DNA of 64,000 nt from positions 248,001-312,000 of the forward strand of contig NZ_JAFCKJ010000001.1 in the NCBI RefSeq assembly GCF_018130465.1, in the 5' to 3' direction. Source of the DNA: Bradyrhizobium canariense. Lineage in GTDB: Bacteria; Pseudomonadota; Alphaproteobacteria; Rhizobiales; Xanthobacteraceae. This document shows, piece by piece, positions 1-10,862 of the stretch. The position numbers were made by a program, and so were the translations under genes. How positions within the stretch are numbered: position 1 is the stretch's first letter; each line of letters starts with the position of its first letter. Under the pieces are notes generated by a model. The model saw only the letters and a program-made list of their open reading frames with translations, was not told the DNA's origin and searched no databases.

Positions 1-1
1 C

Positions 2-1813
2 GATGCCAAGATCGAGGGCGTCCAGGTGCAGCAGATGCTGGCCGGCGGCACCGAAGTGATCGTCGGCTCGATCACCGACGCCTCGTTCGGCAAGCTGGTT
101 GCCTTCGGCCTCGGCGGCGTGCTGGTCGAAGTCCTGAAGGACATCACCTTCCGCCTCGCGCCCGCGACCAAGCAAGACGCGCTGTCGATGCTCGACGGCA
201 TCCAGGCGCATGAGATTTTGAAGGGCGTTCGCGGCGGCGAGCCGGTGAACCGCACGGCGCTTGCGGATGTCATCGTCAAGGTCTCGCAGCTCGTCACCGA
301 TTTCCCGGAGATCGTCGAGCTCGACCTCAACCCGGTGTTCGCGACGGCCAAGGACGCGATCGCCGCCGACGTCCGCATCGTCGTCGACTTCGCTTACGTG
401 CCCAAGCCGAAGCCGCGCCCGACCGAAGAGATTGTCGCGGCCATGAGCCGCATCATGCAGCCGAAGGCGGTTGCCGTGGTCGGCGCTTCGGCCGAAGACG
501 GCAAGATCGGCAATTCCGTGATGAAGAACCTCATCAACGGCGGTTACAAGGGCGACATCTACCCGATCCATCCCAAGGCCGCCGAGATCCTCGGCTACAA
601 GGCGTATAAGAGCGTCAAGGACGTGCCCGGCGTGATCGACACCGCGGTGTTCGCAATTCCCGCGAAGTTCGTGGCCGCAGCGCTCACCGAATGCGGCGAG
701 AAGAAAATTCCCGGCGCGGTTCTGATCCCGTCGGGCTTCGCGGAAGCCGGCGCGCCGGAGCTCCAGGCCGAGATCGTCGAAGTCGGCAAGAAGTACGACA
801 TCCGCCTGATGGGACCGAACATCTACGGCTTCTATTATACGCCTGCCAATCTCTGCGCGACCTTCTGCACCGCCTATGACGTCAAGGGCCACGCGGCGCT
901 GTCCTCGCAGTCGGGCGGCATCGGCATGGCCATCATCGGCTTCTCCCGTTCGGCCAAGATGGGCGTGTCGGCGATCGTCGGCCTCGGCAACAAGTCCGAC
1001 ATCGACGAGGACGATCTGCTCGCCTTCTTCGAGCAGGACCCGAACACGAACCTGATCGCGCAGCACTGCGAAGACCTCAAGGACGGCCGCGCCTTTGCGG
1101 AAGCGGCAAAGCGCGTCTCCAAGAAAAAGCCGGTCATTGTGCTCAAGGCCGGCCGCACCTCGGCCGGTGCGAAGGCGGCCTCGTCGCACACCGGCGCGCT
1201 CGCCGGCAACGACAAGATCTACGAGGACGTCCTGGCGCAGTCCGGCGTGATCCGCGCCCGCTCGCTGCGGCAGTTGCTCGAGTTCGCGCGCGGCGTGCCG
1301 GTGCTGCCGACGCCGAAGGGCGAGAACGTGCTGATCATCACGGGTGCAGGCGGCTCGGGCGTGCTGCTGTCGGACTCCTGCGTCGACAACGGCCTGTCGC
1401 TGATGGCGATGCCGGCGGATCTCGATGCGGCCTTCCGCAAGTTCATCCCGCCGTTTGGCGCGGCCGGAAATCCCGTGGACATCACCGGCGGCGAGCCGCC
1501 GATCACCTACGTCAACACGGTGAAGCTCGGCCTGACCGACGAGCGCATCCATTCGCTGATCCTCGGCTACTGGCACACCATCGTGACGCCGCCGATGGTG
1601 TTCGCCCGCAACATGGTCGAGGTGAAGAAGGAGATGGAGGCCAAGGGCTTCGTCAAGCCGATCGTCGCCTCGCTCGCCGGCGACGTCGAGGTCGAGGAGG
1701 CCGCCGAATATCTCTACCAGAACGGCATCCCGGCCTATGCCTATTCGACCGAGCTGCCGGTCGAGGTCCTGGGCGCCAAGTACAAATGGGCGCGCGGGGC
1801 AGGGCTGCTCTGA
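2..1813 (+). CDS. ADP-forming acyl-CoA (acetate-CoA) synthetase family protein, 5' end missing
   Basis: The reading frame is open from the first bases, so the start lies upstream; 603 residues are visible. They begin in the C-terminal part of an ATP-grasp domain (VQQMLAGGTEVIVG), followed from about residue 150 by a CoA-binding Rossmann domain (PKAVAVVGAS) and then succinyl-CoA-ligase-like domains. His396 of the visible part, in SSHTGALAG, matches the phosphorylated histidine of this family. The family makes acyl-CoA from acid, CoA and ATP, or the reverse, via a phospho-enzyme in the cytoplasm. Here the ATP-grasp part precedes the CoA-binding part, the opposite of the commoner Pat/Acs fusion order. 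The substrate cannot be read from the sequence. Confidence 0.85.
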   Translation, partial: DAKIEGVQVQQMLAGGTEVIVGSITDASFGKLVAFGLGGVLVEVLKDITFRLAPATKQDALSMLDGIQAHEILKGVRGGEPVNRTALADVIVKVSQLVTDFPEIVELDLNPVFATAKDAIAADVRIVVDFAYVPKPKPRPTEEIVAAMSRIMQPKAVAVVGASAEDGKIGNSVMKNLINGGYKGDIYPIHPKAAEILGYKAYKSVKDVPGVIDTAVFAIPAKFVAAALTECGEKKIPGAVLIPSGFAEAGAPELQAEIVEVGKKYDIRLMGPNIYGFYYTPANLCATFCTAYDVKGHAALSSQSGGIGMAIIGFSRSAKMGVSAIVGLGNKSDIDEDDLLAFFEQDPNTNLIAQHCEDLKDGRAFAEAAKRVSKKKPVIVLKAGRTSAGAKAASSHTGALAGNDKIYEDVLAQSGVIRARSLRQLLEFARGVPVLPTPKGENVLIITGAGGSGVLLSDSCVDNGLSLMAMPADLDAAFRKFIPPFGAAGNPVDITGGEPPITYVNTVKLGLTDERIHSLILGYWHTIVTPPMVFARNMVEVKKEMEAKGFVKPIVASLAGDVEVEEAAEYLYQNGIPAYAYSTELPVEVLGAKYKWARGAGLL

Positions 1814-1827
1814 GCGTTATCATTCTT

Positions 1828-1927
1828 GTCATCCCGGGGCGATGCGCAGCATCGAACTCCAGTGCGCAATTGCGCACCTGAGGATCTCGAGATTCCGGGT
1901 TCGCGCTTACGCGCGCCCCGGAATGAC
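1828..1927. repeat. Dispersed palindromic repeat, about 100 bp
   Basis: The outer arms GTCATCCCGGGGC and GCCCCGGAATGAC nearly pair, and inside are smaller hairpins such as GTGCGCAATTGCGCAC. The same gtcat...atgac layout recurs at 35485-35585 and 61643-61746. It may also end transcription of the upstream synthetase gene. Confidence 0.7.
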
Positions 1928-1950
1928 GATAGCCAAAGCGGCAGGTCGCG

Positions 1951-2799
1951 ATGGGCAAGAACGTGATCCGGCGCAAATCGCTCGAGCCCCGATCGTCATC
2001 GGAGGCCGACCACGACGCGCGCGACGGCGGCGTGCAGTCCGTCGACCGCGCGCTGTCGATCCTCGAGACGCTGGCCGAAGACGACGAAGGCTATCGCCTC
2101 AGCGATCTCGCCGTTCGCACCGGGCTCTCCGCCTCGACCGTGCACCGCCTGCTGGCGACGCTGGAAAGCCGCCGCTTCGTGCAGTTCGACCGCGCCGAAT
2201 CCAAATGGCATGTCGGCGTGCGCAGCTTCACGGTGGGCGCGAGCTTTGCCCGGCGGCGCAATTTCAGCGCCCAGGCCATTCCTTACCTGCGCAAGCTGCG
2301 TGATCTCACCCGCGAGACCGCCAACCTCGCCGTCGTCGACGACGAGTTCATCATCGTGCTGACCCGCATGGAGAGCCGCGAAATCATGCGTTCGCTGACC
2401 AAGGTTGGCGGTCGCGTCCCCATGGTGACGTCGGGCGTCGGCAAGGCGGTGCTCGCGACCTATTCCGACGAGGACGTCGGTGCCGTCATCCGCCATCACG
2501 GCATGCCACGCCTGACCGAGAAATCCATCGTGCGACCGAGCGATCTGTTCAAGGAGCTCGCGACCATCCGCAAGCAGGGTTTTGCGGTGGATGATGAAGA
2601 GGCTGAGATGGGCCTGCGATGCGTCGCGGCCGTGGTCTACAACGCACTGGCGGAGCCGCTCGCCGCGATCTCGGTGTCCGGCTTGACCAGCCGGGTCACC
2701 GACGCCCGGCTGCCGGAGATCGGCCGCGTGGTGCGCGAGGTCGCGGCGGAACTGACGGCTGCGCTCGGTGGTGTGACCCCGGTCGTGAAGCCGGCCTGA
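1951..2799 (+). CDS. IclR family transcriptional regulator
   Basis: A 282-residue protein with an N-terminal winged helix-turn-helix (GLSASTVHRLLATLESRRFV, about residues 50-70) and a C-terminal IclR effector domain (SGVGKAVLATY, GLRCVAAVVY, SGLTSRV). The overall pattern, including WHVGVRSFTVGASF, recalls AllR/BhcR-type regulators that sense glyoxylate. A glyoxylate operon (gcl-hyi-glxR) lies about 3 kb downstream on the same strand, so regulation of that operon is a reasonable inference. It is separated from it by two unrelated genes, and control of the upstream acyl-CoA synthetase is equally possible. Confidence 0.85.
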   Translation: MGKNVIRRKSLEPRSSSEADHDARDGGVQSVDRALSILETLAEDDEGYRLSDLAVRTGLSASTVHRLLATLESRRFVQFDRAESKWHVGVRSFTVGASFARRRNFSAQAIPYLRKLRDLTRETANLAVVDDEFIIVLTRMESREIMRSLTKVGGRVPMVTSGVGKAVLATYSDEDVGAVIRHHGMPRLTEKSIVRPSDLFKELATIRKQGFAVDDEEAEMGLRCVAAVVYNALAEPLAAISVSGLTSRVTDARLPEIGRVVREVAAELTAALGGVTPVVKPA

Positions 2800-2907
2800 G
2801 CCGGGTTCGCGGTCCGTCGTGGGTCGTTGAAGAAATCAGGTGTGGCGGCAGGCGCCCCGACATCGGTATATCCATGCACCGTTGCCGCGTCCTTTTGAGG
2901 GAATGTC

Positions 2908-3708
2908 ATGCCTGCTGAGCTCCGCTCGCCCCGTCTCGCTGTCCTGATCGATGCCGACAATGCTTCGGCAAAGATCGCCGATGGACTGTTCGAGGAGATT
3001 GCCAAGATCGGCGAGGCCAGCGTTCGCCGCATCTACGGCGACTTCTCCCATGCCAGGTCGAAGGGCTGGGCCGACATCCTGTCGAAGCACGCCATCATCC
3101 CGCAGCAGCAGTTCGCCTACACAACGGGAAAGAACGCCTCGGACATCACCCTGGTCATCGACGCGATGGACCTGCTGCACAGCGGCCGGTTCGATGGCTT
3201 TTGCCTGGTGTCGTCGGACAGCGATTTTACCCGTCTGGCCGCCCGGATCCGGGAGCAGGGCATCGATGTCTTTGGGTTCGGCGAACAGAAGACGCCGGAG
3301 AGCTTCCGGCAGGCCTGCCGGAGGTTCGTCTATACGGAGAACCTGCTTGCCGCCCCGGCGAACACCCAGGACGCCGCCTCGAGATCGACGTCGCTTCAGC
3401 CGCTTGATGCCGCGACCCCCATCATCAAGAAGGTCATCACCCAGATGGAGAGCGAGGACGGCTGGGTGACGCTCGGGGAAGTCGGCCGCCAGCTTGCCAA
3501 TCTCGCGTCCGATTTCGATCCGAGAACGTTCGGCTTCCGCAAGCTGAGTGACCTCGTGCGAAAGACAAATTCCTTCGAGATCGACGAGTCGAAGGGGAGG
3601 TCGATGCGGATTCGGGTCAAGCCCGCTGCCGAACCAGCCCCGAGGCGGCGGAACTCGCGCAGACCCGCGAGGTCAGGGGCGGCAGGCGGTTCGCCGCCTA
3701 AGGCGTAA
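2908..3708 (+). CDS. NYN domain (LabA/DUF88-like) protein with C-terminal OST-HTH/LOTUS domain
   Basis: 266 residues. Residues 1-150 form a PIN-like NYN nuclease fold with the acidic signatures LIDADN near the N-terminus, ASDITLVIDAMD in the middle and SSDSDF near residue 105. After a short linker, residues of roughly 168-225 (IIKKVITQMESEDGWVTLGEV onward) fit an OST-HTH/LOTUS RNA-binding domain. The tail is basic (RRRNSRRPARS). By family, it is probably a cytoplasmic ribonuclease or RNA-binding protein; the target is unknown. It is a single gene between the IclR regulator and adenine deaminase, with no sign of an operon. Confidence 0.8.
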   Translation: MPAELRSPRLAVLIDADNASAKIADGLFEEIAKIGEASVRRIYGDFSHARSKGWADILSKHAIIPQQQFAYTTGKNASDITLVIDAMDLLHSGRFDGFCLVSSDSDFTRLAARIREQGIDVFGFGEQKTPESFRQACRRFVYTENLLAAPANTQDAASRSTSLQPLDAATPIIKKVITQMESEDGWVTLGEVGRQLANLASDFDPRTFGFRKLSDLVRKTNSFEIDESKGRSMRIRVKPAAEPAPRRRNSRRPARSGAAGGSPPKA

Positions 3709-3793
3709 GCAGGGCGTGCCGTTATATTTGCGCTTGCCCGGTCCGGCGCGGGGCGTAACCATCGCCGGGCCATAACGCCACGCGAGGGTCCCG

Positions 3794-5596
3794 ATGACCA
3801 GACTTACCCGCTTCGCCGTCGCACCGCTGCATTCGATGACCCGGCGTCTGGCCGATGTGGCCTCGGCCCGTGTCGCGCCGGATCTCGTCGTCACCGGCGC
3901 GCGGGTGCTCTCGACCTATTCGGAGCGCATCCATGCGAACCGCGAGGTCTGGATCACCGGCGGCCGCGTTGCTGCGGTGAAGCCGGCCGGTGCCGCGAAG
4001 AAAGTCTTCAGCAACGTGCCGGTTTATGACGCGGCCGGCGGCATCGTCGCGCCGGGGCTGGTCGATCCGCACATCCACATCGAATCCTCGATGGTGACGG
4101 CCTGCGCCTATGCCGAGGCGGCCCTGCTCAACGGCGCCACCACGATCTTCTGCGACAGCCACGAGATCGGCAACGTGATGGACGTCGCCGGCGTCGAGGC
4201 GATGCTGGAGGACGCGCGCGAGGCGCCGCTTTCGATCTTCCTGACGGTGCCTTCCACGGTCCCTGCGACGTCGGCCGCACTTGAGACTGCCGGCGGCGAC
4301 CTTACGCCGGACAAGATCGCCGGCCTGTTCGACCGCTGGCCGGAAGCCGTCGGGCTCGGCGAGAAGATGGACTTTGTGCCTGTCACCATGGGCGATGAGC
4401 GAAGCCACGCCATCCTCGCCGCCGCCTTGAAGCGCGGGCGGCCGGTGTCCGGCCATGTCTACGGCCGCGACTTCGTTGCGGCCTATGCGGCGTCCGGCGT
4501 CACCGACACCCATGAGGCGATCGACCGCGACATCGCCGACGATCTGCTCGATGCCGGCGTCTGGGTGTTCCTGCGCGGGGGACCGCCGACCACGCCATGG
4601 CACTCGCTGCCGCAGGCGATCCGCACCATCACCGAACTCGGTGCCTCGCACAAGCGGACGGCCGTGTGCACCGACGACCGCGACGCCGATGATCTCCTGC
4701 TGTTCGGCCTCGACTGGGTGGTGCGGGAGGCGGTGAAGGCGGGAATGTCGCCCGAGCAGGCCTGGTCGATGGGCTCGCTGCATGGCGCGACGCGCTTTGG
4801 CATGGATGGCGACATCGGCGGGCTCGGCGGCGGGCGCCGCGCCGATCTGGTGCTGATGGACGACAATCTGAAGCCGCAATGCACCTGGTATGGCGGCGAG
4901 CTCGTGGTCGAGAACCGCAAGATCACGCCGAAGCTCGATCAGGCGCTGTCGCAGCGCTATCAATATCCGAAGGCGGCCTACGTCACCGTCAAGCTGCCGG
5001 AAAAGCTCAAGCTGACGCCGGAGCTTCCGTCAAAGGCCTGCACCGTCAACGCGATCAAGACGGCGCTGCCCGGCATCACGCTCATTCACGAGAAGATCGC
5101 GATCGAGCCTGCAAAGGATTGGCCCTCGCTGTTCGCCCGCTACGGCCTGTGCTTCGTCACGGTGGTCGAGCGCCATGGCAAATCGGCCGGCAATGTCGCC
5201 TATGGCCTGCTGAAGGATTTCGGCCTGAAGCGCGGGGCGGTGGCCTCCAGCGTCGGCCACGACAGCCACAACATCATCGTCGCCGGAACCAACGAGGCCG
5301 ACATGCAGGTGGCGATCTCGGCCATCAAGGAGCATCAGGGCGCCGTCTGCGTCGTCGCCGACGGCAAGGTGAGGGCGCTGGTGCCGCTGCCGATCGCCGG
5401 GCTCTTGTCCGACAAGCGCGTCACGGAGGTGGCCGAAGAGGTCAAGGTGCTGAAGAAGGAATGGGCGGAGGCCGGCTGCACCATCCCCTACATGGGCTTC
5501 AATCTGATTCCGCTATCGGTCATTCCGGAAATTCGCATCACCGACAAGGGCCTCGTGCTGGTGCCGCAGATGGAGCTGGCGCCGCTGTTCGGGTGA
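3794..5596 (+). CDS. ade: Adenine deaminase
   Basis: A 600-residue amidohydrolase-superfamily enzyme that turns adenine into hypoxanthine and ammonia in purine salvage. Metal and catalytic signatures are in order: [40 protein letters not shown] and TDDRDADDL. The C-terminal third is the extra domain typical of bacterial Ade ([19 protein letters not shown]). The first ATG gives about 15 residues more than a second in-frame ATG at 3836, so the start is open. A guanine-/adenine-type deaminase of another specificity is possible but less likely given the full-length match to Ade. Confidence 0.87.
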   Translation: MTRLTRFAVAPLHSMTRRLADVASARVAPDLVVTGARVLSTYSERIHANREVWITGGRVAAVKPAGAAKKVFSNVPVYDAAGGIVAPGLVDPHIHIESSMVTACAYAEAALLNGATTIFCDSHEIGNVMDVAGVEAMLEDAREAPLSIFLTVPSTVPATSAALETAGGDLTPDKIAGLFDRWPEAVGLGEKMDFVPVTMGDERSHAILAAALKRGRPVSGHVYGRDFVAAYAASGVTDTHEAIDRDIADDLLDAGVWVFLRGGPPTTPWHSLPQAIRTITELGASHKRTAVCTDDRDADDLLLFGLDWVVREAVKAGMSPEQAWSMGSLHGATRFGMDGDIGGLGGGRRADLVLMDDNLKPQCTWYGGELVVENRKITPKLDQALSQRYQYPKAAYVTVKLPEKLKLTPELPSKACTVNAIKTALPGITLIHEKIAIEPAKDWPSLFARYGLCFVTVVERHGKSAGNVAYGLLKDFGLKRGAVASSVGHDSHNIIVAGTNEADMQVAISAIKEHQGAVCVVADGKVRALVPLPIAGLLSDKRVTEVAEEVKVLKKEWAEAGCTIPYMGFNLIPLSVIPEIRITDKGLVLVPQMELAPLFG

Positions 5597-5635
5597 GCGC
5601 TTTCACGCGTGTCTCGATCTAACTGACTGAAGCCG

Positions 5636-5740
5636 CCACGATTTTTCCGCGGCTGCCGCATCGTGGAAAATAAAATCGATCTCGTTGAGATCGCATCTTG
5701 CGCGCCCGATGATCTCGCTCGCTGACGTAAACGAGCGAGG
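5636..5740 (+). promoter_or_regulatory. gcl upstream region with inverted repeats and a hairpin covering the ribosome binding site
   Basis: Three inverted repeats lie before gcl. CCACGAT (5636-5642) pairs with ATCGTGG (5660-5666), flanking TTTTCC/GGAAAA elements reminiscent of AllR-type sites. CGATCTC-GTT-GAGATCG is perfect at 5677-5693. CTCGCTC (5714-5720) pairs with GAGCGAG (5733-5739), and the right arm contains the GAGG Shine-Dalgarno of gcl, whose ATG is at 5747. The first two are operator candidates; the third could hide the ribosome binding site. Confidence 0.45.
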
Positions 5741-5746
5741 TCCGAT

Positions 5747-7537
<1,791 letters not shown>

Positions 7538-7548
7538 GGAACAGCATC

Positions 7549-8334
7549 ATGCCGAAATTTGCCGCCAACCTCACCATGCTCTTCAACGAAATGCCGTTCG
7601 TTGACCGCTTCGCCGCGGCCAAAGCGGCGGGCTTCGGCGGGGTCGAGTACCTCTTCCCCTATGATTTCGACAAGGCGCAGCTGCGCGAGCAGCTCGACAG
7701 CCATGGGCTGACGCAGGTGCTGCACAATCTGCCGGCCGGCAATTGGGCGGCAGGCGAGCGCGGTATCGCGATCCTGCCCGATCGCGTCGCCGAGTTTCGC
7801 GACGGTGTGTTCCGCGCCATCGACTATGCCAAGGCGCTCGATTGCGAGCAGCTCAACTGTCTCGTCGGCGTCGCGCCTGTCGATGCCGATCCGCGCGAGC
7901 TCAACGAGACGCTGGTCGGGAATTTGCGCTTCGCCGCCTCGACCCTGGCGCGGGAGAACATCAAGCTTCTGGTCGAGCCGATCAACACGCTCGACATTCC
8001 CGGCTTCTTCCTCAACGGCACCGAGCAGGCCGTGCAGCTGATCTCGGAGGTGCGCTCGAACAATCTGTTTGTCCAGTACGACATCTATCACATGCAGATC
8101 ATGGAGGGTGACCTCGCCCGTACCATGCAGGAATATCTCCCGCAGATCGCGCACATCCAGCTCGCCGACAATCCCGGCCGTCACGAGCCGGGCACCGGCG
8201 AGATCAACTATCCATTCCTGTTCCGCCATCTCGACGCGATCGGCTATCGCGGCTGGATCGGCTGCGAATACAAGCCGCGCACCACGACGCTGGAAGGCCT
8301 GTCCTGGCACGCCGCGCAGACATTCGAGACCTGA
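7549..8334 (+). CDS. hyi: Hydroxypyruvate isomerase
   Basis: A 261-residue xylose-isomerase-like TIM barrel interconverting hydroxypyruvate and tartronate semialdehyde. The metal-binding glutamates are visible in LLVEPINTLDIPG and GCEYKPRTTTLEGL, along with the family pattern FVQYDIYHMQIMEGDL and HIQLADNPGRHEPGTGEINY. It starts 11 bases after gcl with AGGGA as ribosome binding site. Its place between gcl and glxR fixes the pathway. Confidence 0.95.
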   Translation: MPKFAANLTMLFNEMPFVDRFAAAKAAGFGGVEYLFPYDFDKAQLREQLDSHGLTQVLHNLPAGNWAAGERGIAILPDRVAEFRDGVFRAIDYAKALDCEQLNCLVGVAPVDADPRELNETLVGNLRFAASTLARENIKLLVEPINTLDIPGFFLNGTEQAVQLISEVRSNNLFVQYDIYHMQIMEGDLARTMQEYLPQIAHIQLADNPGRHEPGTGEINYPFLFRHLDAIGYRGWIGCEYKPRTTTLEGLSWHAAQTFET

Positions 8335-8346
8335 GGACATTTGGAC

Positions 8347-9234
8347 ATGATCGACATCGGCTTCATCGGACTAGGCACCATGGGACGGCCGATGGCCGGC
8401 CATCTTCTGGCCGCAGGCCATCGCGTTCTCCTGCATGACGTCGCGCCGGTCGCACCCGAGCTGATCGCGGCGGGCGGCGTCGCTTGCAAGTCGAGCAAGG
8501 AGGTCGCGGAGGAGGCGGATGCGGTCGTCATCATGGTGCCGGATACGCCGCATGTGGAGGCCGTGCTGTTTGGCAAGGATGGTGTCGCGAGCGGCATTTC
8601 CAAGGGCAAGATCGTGGTCGACATGAGCTCGATCTCGCCGCTGGCGACCAAGGAGTTCGCCAAGAAGATCGAGGCACTCGGCGCGGATTATCTCGACGCA
8701 CCGGTTTCGGGCGGGGAGGTCGGTGCCAGGGCGGCAAGCCTCACCATCATGGTGGGTGGTCCCGAGCGCGCTTTCAACACCATGAGACCGATCTTCGACC
8801 GGATGGGAAAGAACGTCACCCGGGTCGGCGCCAATGGCGACGGCCAGACGACGAAGGTCGCCAACCAGATCATCGTCGCGTTGACGATCGAGGCGGTGAG
8901 CGAAGCGCTGCTGTTCGCGTCGAAAGCCGGCGCCGATCCGGCACTGGTGCGGCAGGCCCTGATGGGCGGCTTTGCGTCGTCGCGGATTCTCGAAGTGCAT
9001 GGCGAGCGCATGGTGAAGCGCAATTTCGATCCCGGATTCCGCATCGAGCTGCACCAGAAGGATCTCAACCTTGCGCTCGAAGGCGCTCGCGCGCTCGGCC
9101 TGTCGTTGCCGAGCACGGCGGTGGCGCAGCAATTGTTCTCTTCCTGCGCCGCCCATGGCGGCAAGGGTTGGGATCACTCGGCGATGGTGCGGGCGCTGGA
9201 GCTGATGGCGGGCCACGAGATCGCTGCAGCCTGA
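8347..9234 (+). CDS. glxR: 2-hydroxy-3-oxopropionate (tartronate semialdehyde) reductase
   Basis: A 295-residue beta-hydroxyacid dehydrogenase that reduces tartronate semialdehyde to D-glycerate. NAD(P)-binding GLGTMGRPMAGHL is at the N-terminus, substrate motif DAPVSGGEVGA near residue 120, and the catalytic Lys in QTTKVANQI. The ATG is preferred over a TTG six bases earlier because GAGGAC sits seven bases before it. Last gene of the gcl-hyi-glxR operon. A TGTTAC-GCG-GTAACA palindrome (9237-9251) follows the stop. No glycerate kinase is seen in the window. Confidence 0.93.
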   Translation: MIDIGFIGLGTMGRPMAGHLLAAGHRVLLHDVAPVAPELIAAGGVACKSSKEVAEEADAVVIMVPDTPHVEAVLFGKDGVASGISKGKIVVDMSSISPLATKEFAKKIEALGADYLDAPVSGGEVGARAASLTIMVGGPERAFNTMRPIFDRMGKNVTRVGANGDGQTTKVANQIIVALTIEAVSEALLFASKAGADPALVRQALMGGFASSRILEVHGERMVKRNFDPGFRIELHQKDLNLALEGARALGLSLPSTAVAQQLFSSCAAHGGKGWDHSAMVRALELMAGHEIAAA

Positions 9235-9346
9235 ACTGTTACGCGGTAACACTCTCCGGATTTGGTACGTCTTTCGCCGCGTGGGAACCGGAACAATGCT
9301 CCGGCCCCGCGGTTGAAGGCGCATCAGCAAACTGGAGGGTGTGCAT

Positions 9347-9730
9347 ATGAAGACCCGTCTTGCAATTTCGTTGGTTGCCGCGTCGCTGCTCGCGTCGAGT
9401 GCAGCCTTTGCCCAGTCGACGACCGAAGAGGGCGCCAGGAACGGCGCGCGTGCGGGCGGCGACATCGGCGGCCCGGTCGGCGCGATGGTCGGCGGCACCG
9501 TGGGTGCAGCTGTCGGCGCCGGCCTTGAAATTCCGAATGCTATTCTGGGCGGAATCCCGCGTAGTGATTCCGTCGTCGTCGAGGAGCGCGTCGTGGTCGG
9601 CGAGCCGCTGCCCCCGACCGTGGTGCTGCGGCCCGTGCCGAACTACACCGAGTATCGCTATGCGGTCGTGAATGATCGCCGCGTGATCGTCGAGCCGCGC
9701 ACACGCCGCGTCGTCAAGATCATCGACTGA
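9347..9730 (+). CDS. Exported DUF1236-type small protein
   Basis: 127 residues. A signal peptide is clear (about residues 1-22, ending ASSAAFA). It is followed by a Gly/Ala-rich stretch (GGPVGAMVGGTVGAAVGAG) and a C-terminal DUF1236-like segment (LPPTVVLRPVPNYTEYRYAVVN). The ATG is chosen over an in-frame GTG two codons upstream because GGAGGG lies seven bases before it. The family is common in Bradyrhizobium and predicted periplasmic; its function is unknown. Confidence 0.8.
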   Translation: MKTRLAISLVAASLLASSAAFAQSTTEEGARNGARAGGDIGGPVGAMVGGTVGAAVGAGLEIPNAILGGIPRSDSVVVEERVVVGEPLPPTVVLRPVPNYTEYRYAVVNDRRVIVEPRTRRVVKIID

Positions 9731-9789
9731 TCGGCGGAGCTAGGCTTTGAAGAAGAGCCAGGCTTTGAAGAATTGGGCCCTGCGGAGTG

Positions 9790-10167
9790 TCACTGCGCGG
9801 GGCCTTGGTTCGTCAGGGCCGAATTTGCGCGCAACCGGGTTATGACCCAATCGGCGACGGCTGCGAGCGCGAACCCGATGCAGGCCGTGCCGGCATCGAC
9901 CAGGAAATCCTCCAGCCGTGGATGTCGTCCCGGCGCCCAGAATTGCATCAGCTCGAGCAGGCCGATCAGGGCCACCGCGATAGCCGCGACTATCCAGCGA
10001 CGATTCCGGTAGGCGAGGCCGAAGGCCAGTCCGACCAGGATGAAGGCAAGCGCATGCTCGCTGTCCTGGCTGAGACCGAAATGCGGACGCAGGCGGGGCG
10101 GGCCGAGGGTTACGAAAGCCACGACGGTTGCGAGAAGCCAGGCAAGGGAGCGAGCCAGAATGGACAT
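9790..10167 (-). CDS. VanZ-like family membrane protein
   Basis: 125 residues with four probable membrane helices (about 5-22, 38-52, 58-75 and 92-110). It carries VanZ-family features: SQDSEHALAFILVGLAFGLAY and ALIGLLELMQFWAPGRHPRLEDFLVDAGTACIG. The acidic/Arg-rich loop RHPRLEDFLVD is the most conserved part of the family. Inner membrane location is expected. Function is unknown; teicoplanin resistance is known only for the namesake and should not be assumed. Confidence 0.8.
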   Translation of the reverse strand: MSILARSLAWLLATVVAFVTLGPPRLRPHFGLSQDSEHALAFILVGLAFGLAYRNRRWIVAAIAVALIGLLELMQFWAPGRHPRLEDFLVDAGTACIGFALAAVADWVITRLRANSALTNQGPAQ

Positions 10168-10243
10168 TCGCGCGGCTTAGCACGGTTTGCGCCAGCCTGT
10201 CGCCGGAGCGGGATCAGATCGCCGTGTAGTTAATGACGAAACG

Positions 10244-10852
10244 TTAAAGTGGTTCGCGCACGCCGAGGCCGTGCATGAAGCGTTCCCGGATCTGCACGGG
10301 ATCGCGTCGGGTGGCGCCGACGCCGGGCTTGTCATCGATGCGGACGGCGATCAGGCTAGGCTCGGAGGCCGACATGGCTTCCTCGACCAGACGCTCAAAA
10401 TCCTCCTCGTCCGCGGCCCAGGCGCTGTTGGCAAGCCCGGAGCCGGTGGCGATGGCGACGATGTCGGCCACGTTCGCGGCCGGCGTCGGCTGCGCGCCGG
10501 TGATCTGGTAGATGCCGTTGTCCATCACGATCATGATGAGGTTCTTCGGCTTCAACGCCGCAATCGTCGAGAGCGCGCCGAGCTGCATCAGTAGCGAGCC
10601 GTCGCCTTCAAGCGCGAAGACGCGCCGGTCCGGCTGCGCCAGCGCCACGCCCAGCGCGATCGGAAAGGCGAGCCCCATGCTGCCGAGCATGTAGAAATTC
10701 TGCGGACGGTGGCCGGCGGCCCAGAGGTCGAAATTGGTGTTGCCGATGCCGCCGATCACGGCTTCCTCGTGCTTGAGTTTCGCGATCAGGCGCGAGGTGA
10801 CGTCGAGGCGGTTCATGACCTTGGTGTTGCGCGTGTTCATGTTTGAACTCAT
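10244..10852 (-). CDS. TPP-dependent decarboxylase, beta subunit (sulfopyruvate/phosphonopyruvate decarboxylase type)
   Basis: 202 residues forming the TPP diphosphate-binding half of a split 2-oxoacid decarboxylase. The motif GDGSLLMQLGALSTIAA leads to NGIYQITG. FYMLGSMGLAFPIALG is typical of ComE and of the C-terminal half of phosphonopyruvate decarboxylase. It follows the alpha-subunit gene by ten bases on the same strand. Together they should decarboxylate a 3-substituted pyruvate (sulfo- or phosphonopyruvate) to the aldehyde. The acid group cannot be decided from sequence. Confidence 0.82.
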   Translation of the reverse strand: MSSNMNTRNTKVMNRLDVTSRLIAKLKHEEAVIGGIGNTNFDLWAAGHRPQNFYMLGSMGLAFPIALGVALAQPDRRVFALEGDGSLLMQLGALSTIAALKPKNLIMIVMDNGIYQITGAQPTPAANVADIVAIATGSGLANSAWAADEEDFERLVEEAMSASEPSLIAVRIDDKPGVGATRRDPVQIRERFMHGLGVREPL

Positions 10853-10862
10853 TTGGCCGGCC

